Of a DNA stretch of 23,120 nucleotides, positions 17,176 to 23,120 are shown piece after piece. Each line of letters begins with the position of its first letter. Within the stretch, counting starts at the first letter, position 1. This DNA is from JBJXHG01 sp046160865 (lineage in GTDB: Bacteria; Planctomycetota; UBA1135; GCA-002686595), in the NCBI GenBank assembly GCA_046160865.1, contig JBJXHG010000099.1, positions 1-23,120 of the forward strand, given 5' to 3'. The notes under the pieces were generated by a model. The model did no database searches. It was not told the origin of the DNA and saw only the letters and a list, made by a program, of their open reading frames with translations. A program made the position numbers and the translations under genes.

Positions 17176-17560
17176 TTCTCCGACCTGCGGCATGGATCAC
17201 GACGCGGTCGCCGACGCTCTGGATCGCGGGGCTCTTCACGTGCGCAGTGCTGCGCACCGGGTTGCGCAGTCGTCCGCGCGCGCGCAGCGCATGGAACGGC
17301 GGGGATCCGTTCCGGCTGCGTTCGCTCGACCGGACCTCTGCGGTTTGCCTTCGCTATCCGGTCGCCTCGGCGCGGATGCGACGACGAGATAGAGCCGAGC
17401 CCGGCCTCTCCACGCCGGTCGTCTCGATCCTCGTCGAGGCGCCACCGCGCGGCGACAAAGCCGGCGGTCGACGCGGGCGGCGGGGACGCGGCGCGCGCGA
17501 TAAACTCTCCGGCTCGCTCCATCACCACACCGTTCCCGAGCGCTCGAGGATCCCGCCGTC
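17176..17560. other. Intergenic stretch without recognised gene (385 bp)
   Basis: This lies between the truncated B element and the cytochrome b562-like gene. Open frames here are Arg/Pro-rich and resemble no protein. It probably holds the promoter of the 17561 gene. A sequence GATAAACT near 17500 might be a -10 region, but no matching -35 is visible. Confidence 0.4.
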
Positions 17561-18034
17561 ATGACCACTGTCCGTCCGTCCCGCCGCCGTCTTGTTTCGA
17601 TCCTTCTCGCCGGCTCCGTTCTCGTCGGGGTCGCGTTCGGCGTTCACGCGCGCAGCGCCGCGGCCGCGCGCGCCACGCCGGCAGTCAGCGACGCCGTCGA
17701 GCAGTCGATGCGGCAGATGAATGCGGCGATGAAGGTGCTCGGCAAGGGGATCACCGCCGAGACGCGCGACAACACGCTGCAACAGCTCTCGAAGTTTCAG
17801 GCCGCCGTGGTTGCCGCCAAGGAGCTGACGCCCGCTTCGATCGAGCAGGTGGCCGAAGACAAGCGTGCCGAGTACTTGGTCGGATTCCGCAAGCAGATGG
17901 TCGAGGTGCTCAAGGTCGCCGGCGATGCCGAGATCGCGGTCCTCGACGGCAAGTACGACGTCGCGCAAGAGCTCGTGCGCGCGAAGCTCGGCGGCCTCAA
18001 GAAGGAAGGCCACGACAAGTACCAGCACGAGTGA
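17561..18034 (+). CDS. Cytochrome b562-like periplasmic heme protein
   Basis: 157 aa. Residues 1-36 form a signal peptide (basic start SRRR, hydrophobic LVSILLAGSVLVGVAF, Ala-rich cleavage region). The mature part is a four-helix bundle that aligns with E. coli cytochrome b562: VEQSMRQMNAAMKVLGKGI matches its first helix, with Met50 in the place of the axial Met ligand. The last helix ends EGHDKYQHE, with His151 in the place of the axial His ligand. Both heme ligands therefore appear conserved, which supports a soluble non-covalent b-type cytochrome; its physiological role is unclear even in E. coli. GAGGA lies 10 nt upstream of ATG 17561. The stop overlaps the GTG start of the next gene, so the downstream membrane protein may be its partner. 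Heme binding has not been shown. Confidence 0.8.
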   Translation: MTTVRPSRRRLVSILLAGSVLVGVAFGVHARSAAAARATPAVSDAVEQSMRQMNAAMKVLGKGITAETRDNTLQQLSKFQAAVVAAKELTPASIEQVAEDKRAEYLVGFRKQMVEVLKVAGDAEIAVLDGKYDVAQELVRAKLGGLKKEGHDKYQHE

Positions 18035-18459
18035 GCGATCCACGCGACGTCAGCCCGCCGCTCTTTCGTTTTCGAGGCACGCGAGCGCACTTGCGCGCAC
18101 TGCTTTGGCTCGCGGGAGGCGTCGTCCTGCTCACGACGCTCGGCGCGGCTCAGACTTTGTGGCGCGACCCGTACGTGTCGGCGTGGTCGCACGCGTTGGA
18201 CGTCGCGACGGTGGGGCTCGCCGCGCTGATCGGCCCGTTCGCGGGCCCGATCGCGCGCGATTGGCAGTCGTGCTGCGCGGAGAACGCGTGGACGCTCTTG
18301 CCGTACGCGGCCATCGGCCCCGCGCTCGCACTGAGCGCGCTGCTCGTGCCGAGCCCCGAAGGCCGCGGCTGGTCGCGCGCGCGGCTCGCACTGTGGATCG
18401 TCGGCTGGCTCGTCTGGTTCTACAGCGCGATCTTGTCGCTCGGGCACGCGCTCGAGTGA
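18031..18459 (+). CDS. Small four-helix membrane protein, translationally coupled to cytochrome b562-like gene
   Basis: 142 aa, starting with GTG at 18031 in a GTGA overlap with the previous stop. This overlap decides the start, as the frame is open far upstream. Four hydrophobic segments are seen: about 18-37 (LRALLWLAGGVVLLTTLG), 55-72 (ATVGLAALIGPFAGPIA), 84-103 (LLPYAAIGPALALSALLV) and 118-140 (LALWIVGWLVWFYSAILSLG). Between segments 2 and 3 is RDWQSCCAENAW with a Cys pair; a His is found near the end (LGHALE). No family was recognised. Its position suggests a membrane partner of the cytochrome, for instance in electron transfer, but this is inference from gene order only. It ends exactly where the convergent ACT-domain gene ends. 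Confidence 0.75.
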   Translation: MSDPRDVSPPLFRFRGTRAHLRALLWLAGGVVLLTTLGAAQTLWRDPYVSAWSHALDVATVGLAALIGPFAGPIARDWQSCCAENAWTLLPYAAIGPALALSALLVPSPEGRGWSRARLALWIVGWLVWFYSAILSLGHALE

Positions 18460-18861
18460 TCAGCGGGGCAGCTCGCCGTCCACGCGATGGCCGGCGGCGC
18501 GCAACGCGTCGCGCGCGGCTTCGAAGCGATCGGCCGACACGAGCAACCAATCGGTGTCGTAGGTCGAGATCGCGAACACGGGCACCTCGACCGCGGCGAG
18601 CGCGCCGCACAGCGCCGCCAGAATTCCGATCGACGTCATCGGCACGGTTCCGTCGATCCCGAGCGCGACGCGATCACGCTCGTGCGTCACGTCGCGCGGA
18701 ACGTGGACTTGCGCGCACACGATCGAGAGCTCCGTGGGCGTTCGCGCGATGTTCACGAACCGACCGCGCGCCCATCCGGCAACGACCGCGTCCTGCGGCA
18801 AGCGTGCGATGGCTAAGCGCTCGTCGTGGACGACGAAGCGAAAGGTGTTCGTCGGAGACAT
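18460..18861 (-). CDS. ACT-domain protein (CASTOR-like)
   Basis: 133 aa from ATG 18861. Two parts are visible: an N-terminal half (FRFVVHDERLAIARLPQDAVVAGWA...FVNIARTPTELSIVC) and a C-terminal ACT-like half (IGILAALCGALAAVEVPVFAISTYDTDWLLVSADRFEAARDAL), which together match the small ACT/CASTOR-type proteins that bind amino acids. It is probably a cytoplasmic amino-acid sensor or regulator; ligand and partner are unknown. An in-frame extension upstream of 18861 is Pro/Arg-rich and was rejected. The stop lies directly against the stop of the convergent membrane-protein gene with no spacer. Confidence 0.88.
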   Translation of the reverse strand: MSPTNTFRFVVHDERLAIARLPQDAVVAGWARGRFVNIARTPTELSIVCAQVHVPRDVTHERDRVALGIDGTVPMTSIGILAALCGALAAVEVPVFAISTYDTDWLLVSADRFEAARDALRAAGHRVDGELPR

Positions 18862-19015
18862 GGACCCGGCGGAGAGCGTCCGTATGCGTGCAGTGCGCGT
18901 CAAGCGTGCGCTCGCGGCACGTGCGAACGGAAAGGGCCCACCGGGAGGTGCCGTCCGCACCCCCCGGCGGCCGAAGTCGTACCGGTGCGCCCGTCCAGCA
19001 CGCCGGCACGACTGT

Positions 19016-19327
19016 TCAAGCGATCGCGATGATCAAGATCACCACGACGACCACGATCGCGATGATCGTGAGGTCGCGATCGGAGAGGCTCATCTCGCCG
19101 GCGCGCAACGTACGCAGCGCCGTGCTCTCTCGTTGCGCTGCACGGAGCGCGGTGCGCTCCGGCGCACTCGGGCTGGCGCGCAGCGCCGGCGCGCCGGCGC
19201 GCATGTCGGCGAGCGCGGATGCCGAGGCGGCGTGCAAGCTCGCACGGTCGAGCGCATGCGTCGCCGCCGCCTGAGCCGGACCGAGCGCGAGCGCGGCGAT
19301 GACGACGGATCCGATGATGTTCCTCAT
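19016..19327 (-). CDS. Small secreted, C-terminally membrane-anchored protein next to a C39-like protease
   Basis: 103 aa. ATG 19327 has an AAGGAG ribosome binding site 7 nt upstream (19335-19340) and overlaps the protease stop as ATGA. There is an N-terminal signal peptide (MRNIIGSVVIAALALG, cleavage near AQA|A), an Ala/Arg-rich middle, and a strongly hydrophobic C-terminal tail (LTIIAIVVVVVILIIAIA at about 86-103), so it is probably exported and anchored by the tail. I recall paired PA2778-type C39 peptidases and PA2779-type small proteins in other bacteria, and the layout is similar. Sequence similarity to PA2779 is not evident, so this is only an analogy. It may be the substrate or partner of the protease. 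Confidence 0.75.
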   Translation of the reverse strand: MRNIIGSVVIAALALGPAQAAATHALDRASLHAASASALADMRAGAPALRASPSAPERTALRAAQRESTALRTLRAGEMSLSDRDLTIIAIVVVVVILIIAIA

Positions 19328-19920
19328 GAATCGACTCCTTGTGCGACAGCGTTCGGACTTGCGGGCATCGCGAGCAACGTGAAGCGCTCGCACTCCGACC
19401 AACTGCGTTGGAAGGACTCGTACGGTTGGATGACGCGGCCGCGCACGGGATCGAGCACGATCACGTTGCGCTGCAGCTCGTCGTAGCCGAGGAACAGCAC
19501 GTAGTGGTGCTTGTCGGTCTCGGGCGAGATCATCACGAGCAGCGGCCGCCCCGCGTCGACGTGGTGCAAGAGACCCGTCGGCGCGCGATCGAGCGTTCCT
19601 TGGAAGAGGTACGTCTCGCACCCGGCGCGCTCCAAGGCAGCGCACAGCTCGCCACCCGACAAGCCTTCCTGCGTGCGCGCGAGCTCGGCGAGGCGCTCGC
19701 GCTCGGCGACTTCGAGCGGCAGATGCCAGTAGTCGCACAGCGCCGACACCGAGACGAGGCCGCACTCGTACAGCTCGTCCTGCTCGACGAGCGGCATGTC
19801 CAGAACGACGGCCTGGTCGGACAGGATCTCGGCGCGCTTCGTCGTCGTGCTGGCGCACGCGACCGTGAGCAGCATGCCGAGAGCGCAGCACAAAGTGCGC
19901 AGTTGGATTCGCGAGACCAC
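19324..19920 (-). CDS. C39-like cysteine peptidase, probable lipoprotein
   Basis: 198 aa. The GTG start at 19920 is chosen because GAGGAG lies 6 nt upstream; upstream in-frame sequence lacks protein character. The N-terminus is hydrophobic with a possible lipobox ending at Cys22 (LLTVAC), a weak match. Papain-like C39 features follow in order: Gln47 in VEQDELYECG, Cys53 as nucleophile, His139 in KHHYVLFLGYD and Asp157 in VIVLDP. It would cleave a peptide or protein outside the cytoplasm. It is not fused to an ABC transporter, unlike bacteriocin exporters, and no double-glycine leader peptide is nearby. The following small protein overlaps its stop, so the two are made together. C39-like proteins can also be inactive, but all four residues are present here. 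Confidence 0.85.
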   Translation of the reverse strand: MVSRIQLRTLCCALGMLLTVACASTTTKRAEILSDQAVVLDMPLVEQDELYECGLVSVSALCDYWHLPLEVAERERLAELARTQEGLSGGELCAALERAGCETYLFQGTLDRAPTGLLHHVDAGRPLLVMISPETDKHHYVLFLGYDELQRNVIVLDPVRGRVIQPYESFQRSWSECERFTLLAMPASPNAVAQGVDS

Positions 19921-19926
19921 GGGATG

Positions 19927-19932
19927 CTCCTC
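19927..19932 (-). promoter_or_regulatory. Shine-Dalgarno GAGGAG that decides the GTG start of the C39-like peptidase
   Basis: GAGGAG reads on the minus strand six bases before the GTG at 19920. It is the strongest such site near any candidate start of this gene and supports GTG over upstream ATG codons. Confidence 0.7.
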
Positions 19933-20078
19933 TTTCTTGCCGCGCGGATGGCGCTGCGGCGGACCCCGCTTCGCAATGCGCATGCCAGCGTCGGAAGTGC
20001 GCAGCGGCGCGGGAACTCGCCCGTGCGGCGTGCAAATTCTGCGCGCCGCCGCCACGGAGGCAGTGTGCGAGACGCGGG

Positions 20079-22592
20079 CTACGACGCGTCGAAGACCGCG
20101 GCGAGCGCGCTCGGATCGACGGGCTTCACGAGATGGTGGTCGAATCCGGCCTCGAGCGAGCGCTGGCGGTCCTCGAGCTGTCCAAAGCCGGTCATCGCGA
20201 CGATCGTGACGTCGCGTCCGCGCAGCGCGCGCAGCTCTCCGGCGACGTCGTATCCGTTCTTGCGCGGCAAGCCGATGTCGAGGAAGAGGATCGCCGGCCG
20301 GAACTCGCGCTCGGTGTCGAGCGCGCTCTCGCCGTCGTACGCGGTACGCACGTCGTGGCCGCGCAGGCGCAGCAGGATCGCCAGGCTGTCGGCGGAGTCC
20401 TGATTGTCGTCGACGACGAGGACGCGCCGCGTGCGCGACGCCGCGTCGCGTCGCGCGCCGGGCTGTGCGCGGCCGGTGTCGCGAACGGGCGACGGATCCT
20501 TCCCGCGCGGCAGATACACGACGAACTCGCTACCGAATCCGACGCCGGCGCTCTTCGCTTCGATGCGCCCGCCGTGCAGGTCGACGAGCTGCCGTACGAG
20601 CGTGAGCCCGACGCCCAAGCCGCCTTGCGCGCGCTCGAGCGCGACTTCGTGTTGCCAGAACATGTCGAAGATGTGGTCGAGCATCTCCGCCGGGATGCCC
20701 ATGCCGTCGTCGCGCACCGAGATCACGACCTCGTCGTCCTCGGCGGTGCACGACAACCAGATGTGTCCGCTGCGCTCGGTGTACTTCGCCGCGTTGTTGA
20801 GCAGATTGGCGAGCACCTGCGCGAGTCGCACGGGATCCGCGTGCACGCGGACGCGCTCCGGGGGGAGCTGCACGGACAGCGCGTGTCCCGACGCGGCGAC
20901 GACCGGCCGGCTGATCTCGAGGGCGCGTCCGATCACGTCCGCTAGCTCGACGTGCTCACGCTTGAGCTCGATCTTCCCGCGCGTGATGCGCGACACGTCC
21001 AGCAAGTCGTCGACCAGCCGCACGAGCAGGTCGAGCTGGCGCTCGACCGACGCGAGCGCGCGTGCCCGATCGTCCGCGTCGGCGTTCTTCGAGCGCAGGA
21101 TCAGCGACGCATTGCGCATCGGGGCCAGAGGATTGCGCAGCTCGTGCGCGAGCGTCGCGAGGAACTCGTCCTTGCGTCGGTCGCCGTCACGCAGCTCGTC
21201 GTACAAGCGGACGTTCTCGAGCGACGCCGACGCGGCCTGTGCGAGCTGGTTCAGGATCGCCGCGTCGCGCGCCCGCTGCTCCTCGTCCAGCGTGTCGAAG
21301 CTCGCACGCACGGCGCCGATCGCACGCCCCTCGGCTCCCGTGAGCGGCGCGGCGACGCCGCCGTCATTCGCGCCGGTCGCGTCGAACGACACGCTGACCT
21401 CGCTCGCCGCGAGGATGCGCAGCGTCTCGCGGCGCAGCGCTTCGACCACGTCGTCGCGCGAACGCGCCGAGCCGAACGCGCGCACTGCGTCCGCGATCGC
21501 GCGCATGCGCAACGCGGTCTCGCGTTCGGCCGCGAGCAGCTCCCGAACGCGGCGCTCGTTCTCCCGTTGTTCCGTGACGTCGCGGATCGCGAGCACCGCG
21601 CCGATCGTCACTCCGTCTGCGTCGCGCAATGGCGATGCGGACTCGTCGATCGCGCGCGATTGCCCGTCGCGCCGGACGAGGACGCGATCTTTCGTGCTCT
21701 TGTGGAGCCCGCCGTCTCGCAGCACGCGCGACAGCAAGAGTTCGGCCGGCCGCCCGGTCCGTGCGTCGCGTACGTCGAGCACCTCGCTCGCGGAACGTCC
21801 TCCGACGTCGGAGAGCTGATAACCGGCCATCTGCTCGGCGACGGCGTTGAGATAGGAGATGCGTCCGCTCGCGTCGGTGACGACGAGACCTTCCACGATG
21901 CTCTCGAGTGTCGCGCGCAGGAACGCGCTCTGCGCGGCGAGTTCGCGCACGGCAGACGCGCGCGCGACGATGTTGCGGCGCGTCATCGCGACGGCAGCCA
22001 CGAATGCGATCAGCGTGGCGAAAACTGCCGCGATCGCGACAGCCGACGCGCGGCCGAAGTCGCGCTCGGCGCGCGCGGTGGTCGCGTCGAGCTTCTTGGT
22101 CTCGAGCGTGAGCTGCTCGTCGAGCAGCGCCGTGATCACGTTCATGCTGTCCTTGCCGTCGTCGTCGAGCACGAGATCGCGCGCCGCCTCGAAGCCCTTC
22201 TCGCGCCGCACTTCCAGCGTGTCGCGCATCACGGTCATCTTGCGCGTCAGCGCTTCGGCGAGGCGCTCGAGCCGCACATCTTGCTCCGGCGTCCCGTCCG
22301 CGAGTGCCCACAACGCTTGGCGCGAGCTCTCGACACCCGCGACGCCTTCCTCGTACGGCGTGAGGTAGCTCACGTCGCCGGTGATCAAGAAGCCTTGGTG
22401 GCCGCGTTCCGCGTCCTTGATCGCGGAGCGCAACCCATCGATCGACTCGAGCACCTGATATGCGTGGCGTGCGCTCTCCGCGTAGCGCGCGTGCCGCCCG
22501 GCCGCGGCGAAGCCGAGCAAGGCACTCGCGACGATCAGCGCAGCGACCGAGGCGAAGACGATGAAGACGCCGGTGTTCGAGATCCGCAGCAT
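20079..22592 (-). CDS. Hybrid sensor histidine kinase: CHASE3-PAS-GAF-like-HisKA-HATPase-receiver
   Basis: 837 aa. Domains in order: membrane helix 8-31; CHASE3-like sensor 35-180 (DAERGHQGFLITGD...YLTPYEEG); second membrane helix 184-204; PAS 220-345 (ATLESIVEGLVVTDASGRISYLNAVAEQMAGY); weak GAF-like part 360-465; HisKA with His483 (FLATLAHELRNPLAP); HATPase with N box NLLNNAAKY (596-604), G1 DDGMGIP (628-634) and G2 GGLGVGLTLVRQL; receiver 722-837 with Asp728/729, phospho-acceptor Asp772 (LFLDIGLP) and Lys823. It probably senses an extracytoplasmic or membrane signal, autophosphorylates at His483 and passes phosphate to its own Asp772. No phosphotransfer protein or separate regulator lies beside it, so its output is unknown. 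ATG 22592 begins just before helix 1. A family A element starts 67 bp upstream. Confidence 0.95.
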   Translation of the reverse strand: MLRISNTGVFIVFASVAALIVASALLGFAAAGRHARYAESARHAYQVLESIDGLRSAIKDAERGHQGFLITGDVSYLTPYEEGVAGVESSRQALWALADGTPEQDVRLERLAEALTRKMTVMRDTLEVRREKGFEAARDLVLDDDGKDSMNVITALLDEQLTLETKKLDATTARAERDFGRASAVAIAAVFATLIAFVAAVAMTRRNIVARASAVRELAAQSAFLRATLESIVEGLVVTDASGRISYLNAVAEQMAGYQLSDVGGRSASEVLDVRDARTGRPAELLLSRVLRDGGLHKSTKDRVLVRRDGQSRAIDESASPLRDADGVTIGAVLAIRDVTEQRENERRVRELLAAERETALRMRAIADAVRAFGSARSRDDVVEALRRETLRILAASEVSVSFDATGANDGGVAAPLTGAEGRAIGAVRASFDTLDEEQRARDAAILNQLAQAASASLENVRLYDELRDGDRRKDEFLATLAHELRNPLAPMRNASLILRSKNADADDRARALASVERQLDLLVRLVDDLLDVSRITRGKIELKREHVELADVIGRALEISRPVVAASGHALSVQLPPERVRVHADPVRLAQVLANLLNNAAKYTERSGHIWLSCTAEDDEVVISVRDDGMGIPAEMLDHIFDMFWQHEVALERAQGGLGVGLTLVRQLVDLHGGRIEAKSAGVGFGSEFVVYLPRGKDPSPVRDTGRAQPGARRDAASRTRRVLVVDDNQDSADSLAILLRLRGHDVRTAYDGESALDTEREFRPAILFLDIGLPRKNGYDVAGELRALRGRDVTIVAMTGFGQLEDRQRSLEAGFDHHLVKPVDPSALAAVFDAS

Positions 22593-22659
22593 GCCGTGCA
22601 GGCGATCCTCCGCGTGGAGCCTGCGGATCCAGGTTACACGCGCGAAGCGGATCGACTAA

Positions 22660-22818
22660 CCGCCCGTGGTGAAAGTCATTCAGCCGGAAAGCGGTCCGTT
22701 CGCGCCAGCCCGGCGTCGCTCGATCCTCGGCGAATCTCGACGATTCGCCTGCGGTCTCGCTCCTTGTTCTGACGCGAACGGGCCACTTTCGGGCTCGAAG
22801 CACTTTCACCACGGACTG
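22660..22818. mobile_element. Family A palindromic MITE-like element, copy 2 (159 bp)
   Basis: This copy has the same length as copy 1 at 16993 and aligns without a gap, at about 87% identity by hand. Ends are CCGCCCGTGGTGAAAGT and ACTTTCACCACGGACTG (inner 13 bases perfectly inverted). The apical stem GGCGAATC/GATTCGCC is kept at the exact centre. Flanks CTAA (22656-22659) and CTAG (22819-22822) match at 3 of 4 positions, so a decayed target duplication is possible. Open frames through it are a by-product of the palindrome. Confidence 0.75.
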
Positions 22819-22999
22819 CTAGCCCGCATTTCTCACCACGTCCGTCGCGAGGTTGCGCCAGCGCGTTCGGAGCAAGGCGTTGCATCGGAATCGACCGGAG
22901 GTGACCTAGTTGGTCAGCAAGGATCGATTCCGATCCAACAACGCCGCTCCGAGCGAGTTGGCGCGAACGCAGCAGGGCGTGGTGAGAAATGCAGGCTAG
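22819..22999. mobile_element. Family B palindromic MITE-like element, intact copy, flanked by CTAG
   Basis: The direct repeat CTAG lies at both ends (22819-22822 and 22996-22999). Inside it are 18-bp terminal inverted repeats differing at one position: CCCGCATTTCTCACCACG on the left, and CCTGCATTTCTCACCACG on the right read in reverse complement. The arms then pair imperfectly (CGGAGC, GGCGTTG, ATCGGAATCGA), ending in an apical stem TGACC/GGTCA around loop TAGTT (22902-22916), centred exactly on 22909. No coding content is convincing. A 4-bp CTAG-like target is known for some IS5-family groups; assigning B to that family is speculation. Confidence 0.75.
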
Positions 23000-23120
23000 T
23001 GTCCTGAGTCAGAAGTTCGCTCTCACCAAGCTCGATCTCCTCCGCGCTGGCGGCGTTGCTCGGGTTCGGAAACCTGACAGGTTGCCTGCACCCTCGCGCC
23101 TTGCCAGCGACGACGATCTC
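23000..23120. other. Window edge, unassigned; partial minus-strand frame and small palindrome
   Basis: A minus-strand frame is open from the window edge to a TGA at 22914. It reads with some protein character before entering element B (NPSNAASAEEIELGESELLTQ), but no start is visible and no family was recognised. The palindrome AACCTGACAGGTT is present. This could be the end of another repeat or insertion sequence; the window ends too soon to tell. Confidence 0.25.

Noticed and set aside
17139..17528. Possible minus-strand gene upstream of the cytochrome b562-like gene
   Set aside because: Composition is Arg/Pro/Ala-rich, no RBS or domain is seen, and it begins in element A.
19921..20055. Upstream ATG start for the C39-like peptidase
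   Set aside because: The extra residues lack protein character and the strong GAGGAG site fits the GTG at 19920.
22666..23007. 113-codon frame through elements A and B, and similar MVKV... frames on both strands at 16993-17151
   Set aside because: The related peptides at both loci come from the DNA repeat itself. Frames open on both strands of a palindrome and run across two unrelated elements, so a protein is unlikely.
1..23120. CRISPR arrays, tRNA or rRNA genes, phage or defence modules
   Set aside because: No regularly spaced repeats, cloverleaf, rRNA-like sequence or defence-system motifs were recognised on either strand; a covariance-model search was not possible here.

Overview
The window is about two-thirds G+C and almost fully coding, with most genes on the minus strand. 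Gene content suggests a planctomycete: Ser/Thr kinases fused through one membrane segment to TPR-rich C-termini, an ECF sigma factor of the type paired with such kinases, a secreted sulfatase, a bacterial SUI1/eIF1-like protein, and a large secreted protein with a Cys-rich C-terminal module. This placement is inferred from gene content; no rRNA or other phylogenetic marker is present.

Layout. 1-3506 (minus): two tandem paralogous kinase genes, the second cut by the window edge. 3676-5167 (plus): a secreted protein of unknown function and a small membrane-anchored protein. 5267-6288 (minus): a secreted-protein gene broken by a frameshift. 6466-8937 (minus): a large secreted protein. 9079-12122 (minus): an ECF sigma factor and a Ser/Thr kinase with an ATGA overlap. 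12278-12694 (plus): SUI1-family protein. 12716-14338 (minus): sulfatase. 14529-16901 (minus): a cNMP-binding/glutaredoxin-like/thioredoxin-reductase-like fusion preceded by a HutD/Ves-family gene. 17561-18459 (plus): cytochrome b562-like protein overlapping a four-helix membrane protein. 18460-18861 (minus): ACT-domain protein. 19016-19920 (minus): a C39-like lipoprotein protease overlapping a small tail-anchored protein. 20079-22592 (minus): a hybrid sensor histidine kinase with a receiver domain.

Mobile DNA. Two families of short, non-coding, almost perfectly centred palindromic elements were found. Family A (159 bp) occurs at 16993-17151 and 22660-22818. Family B (about 173 bp) occurs intact at 22823-22995 and as a truncated copy around 16940-17175. 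At the first locus A sits inside B, flanked by a 4-bp direct repeat CAAG. Removing A and one CAAG restores the B sequence exactly at the junction. These look like MITE-like elements; no transposase is in the window. They are the most novel signal here.

The window is dominated by envelope sensing and signalling (three kinases, one ECF sigma factor, one hybrid histidine kinase), secreted proteins and redox proteins. No CRISPR array, tRNA, rRNA, phage module or biosynthetic cluster was seen. All comparisons were made by eye, without database searches.
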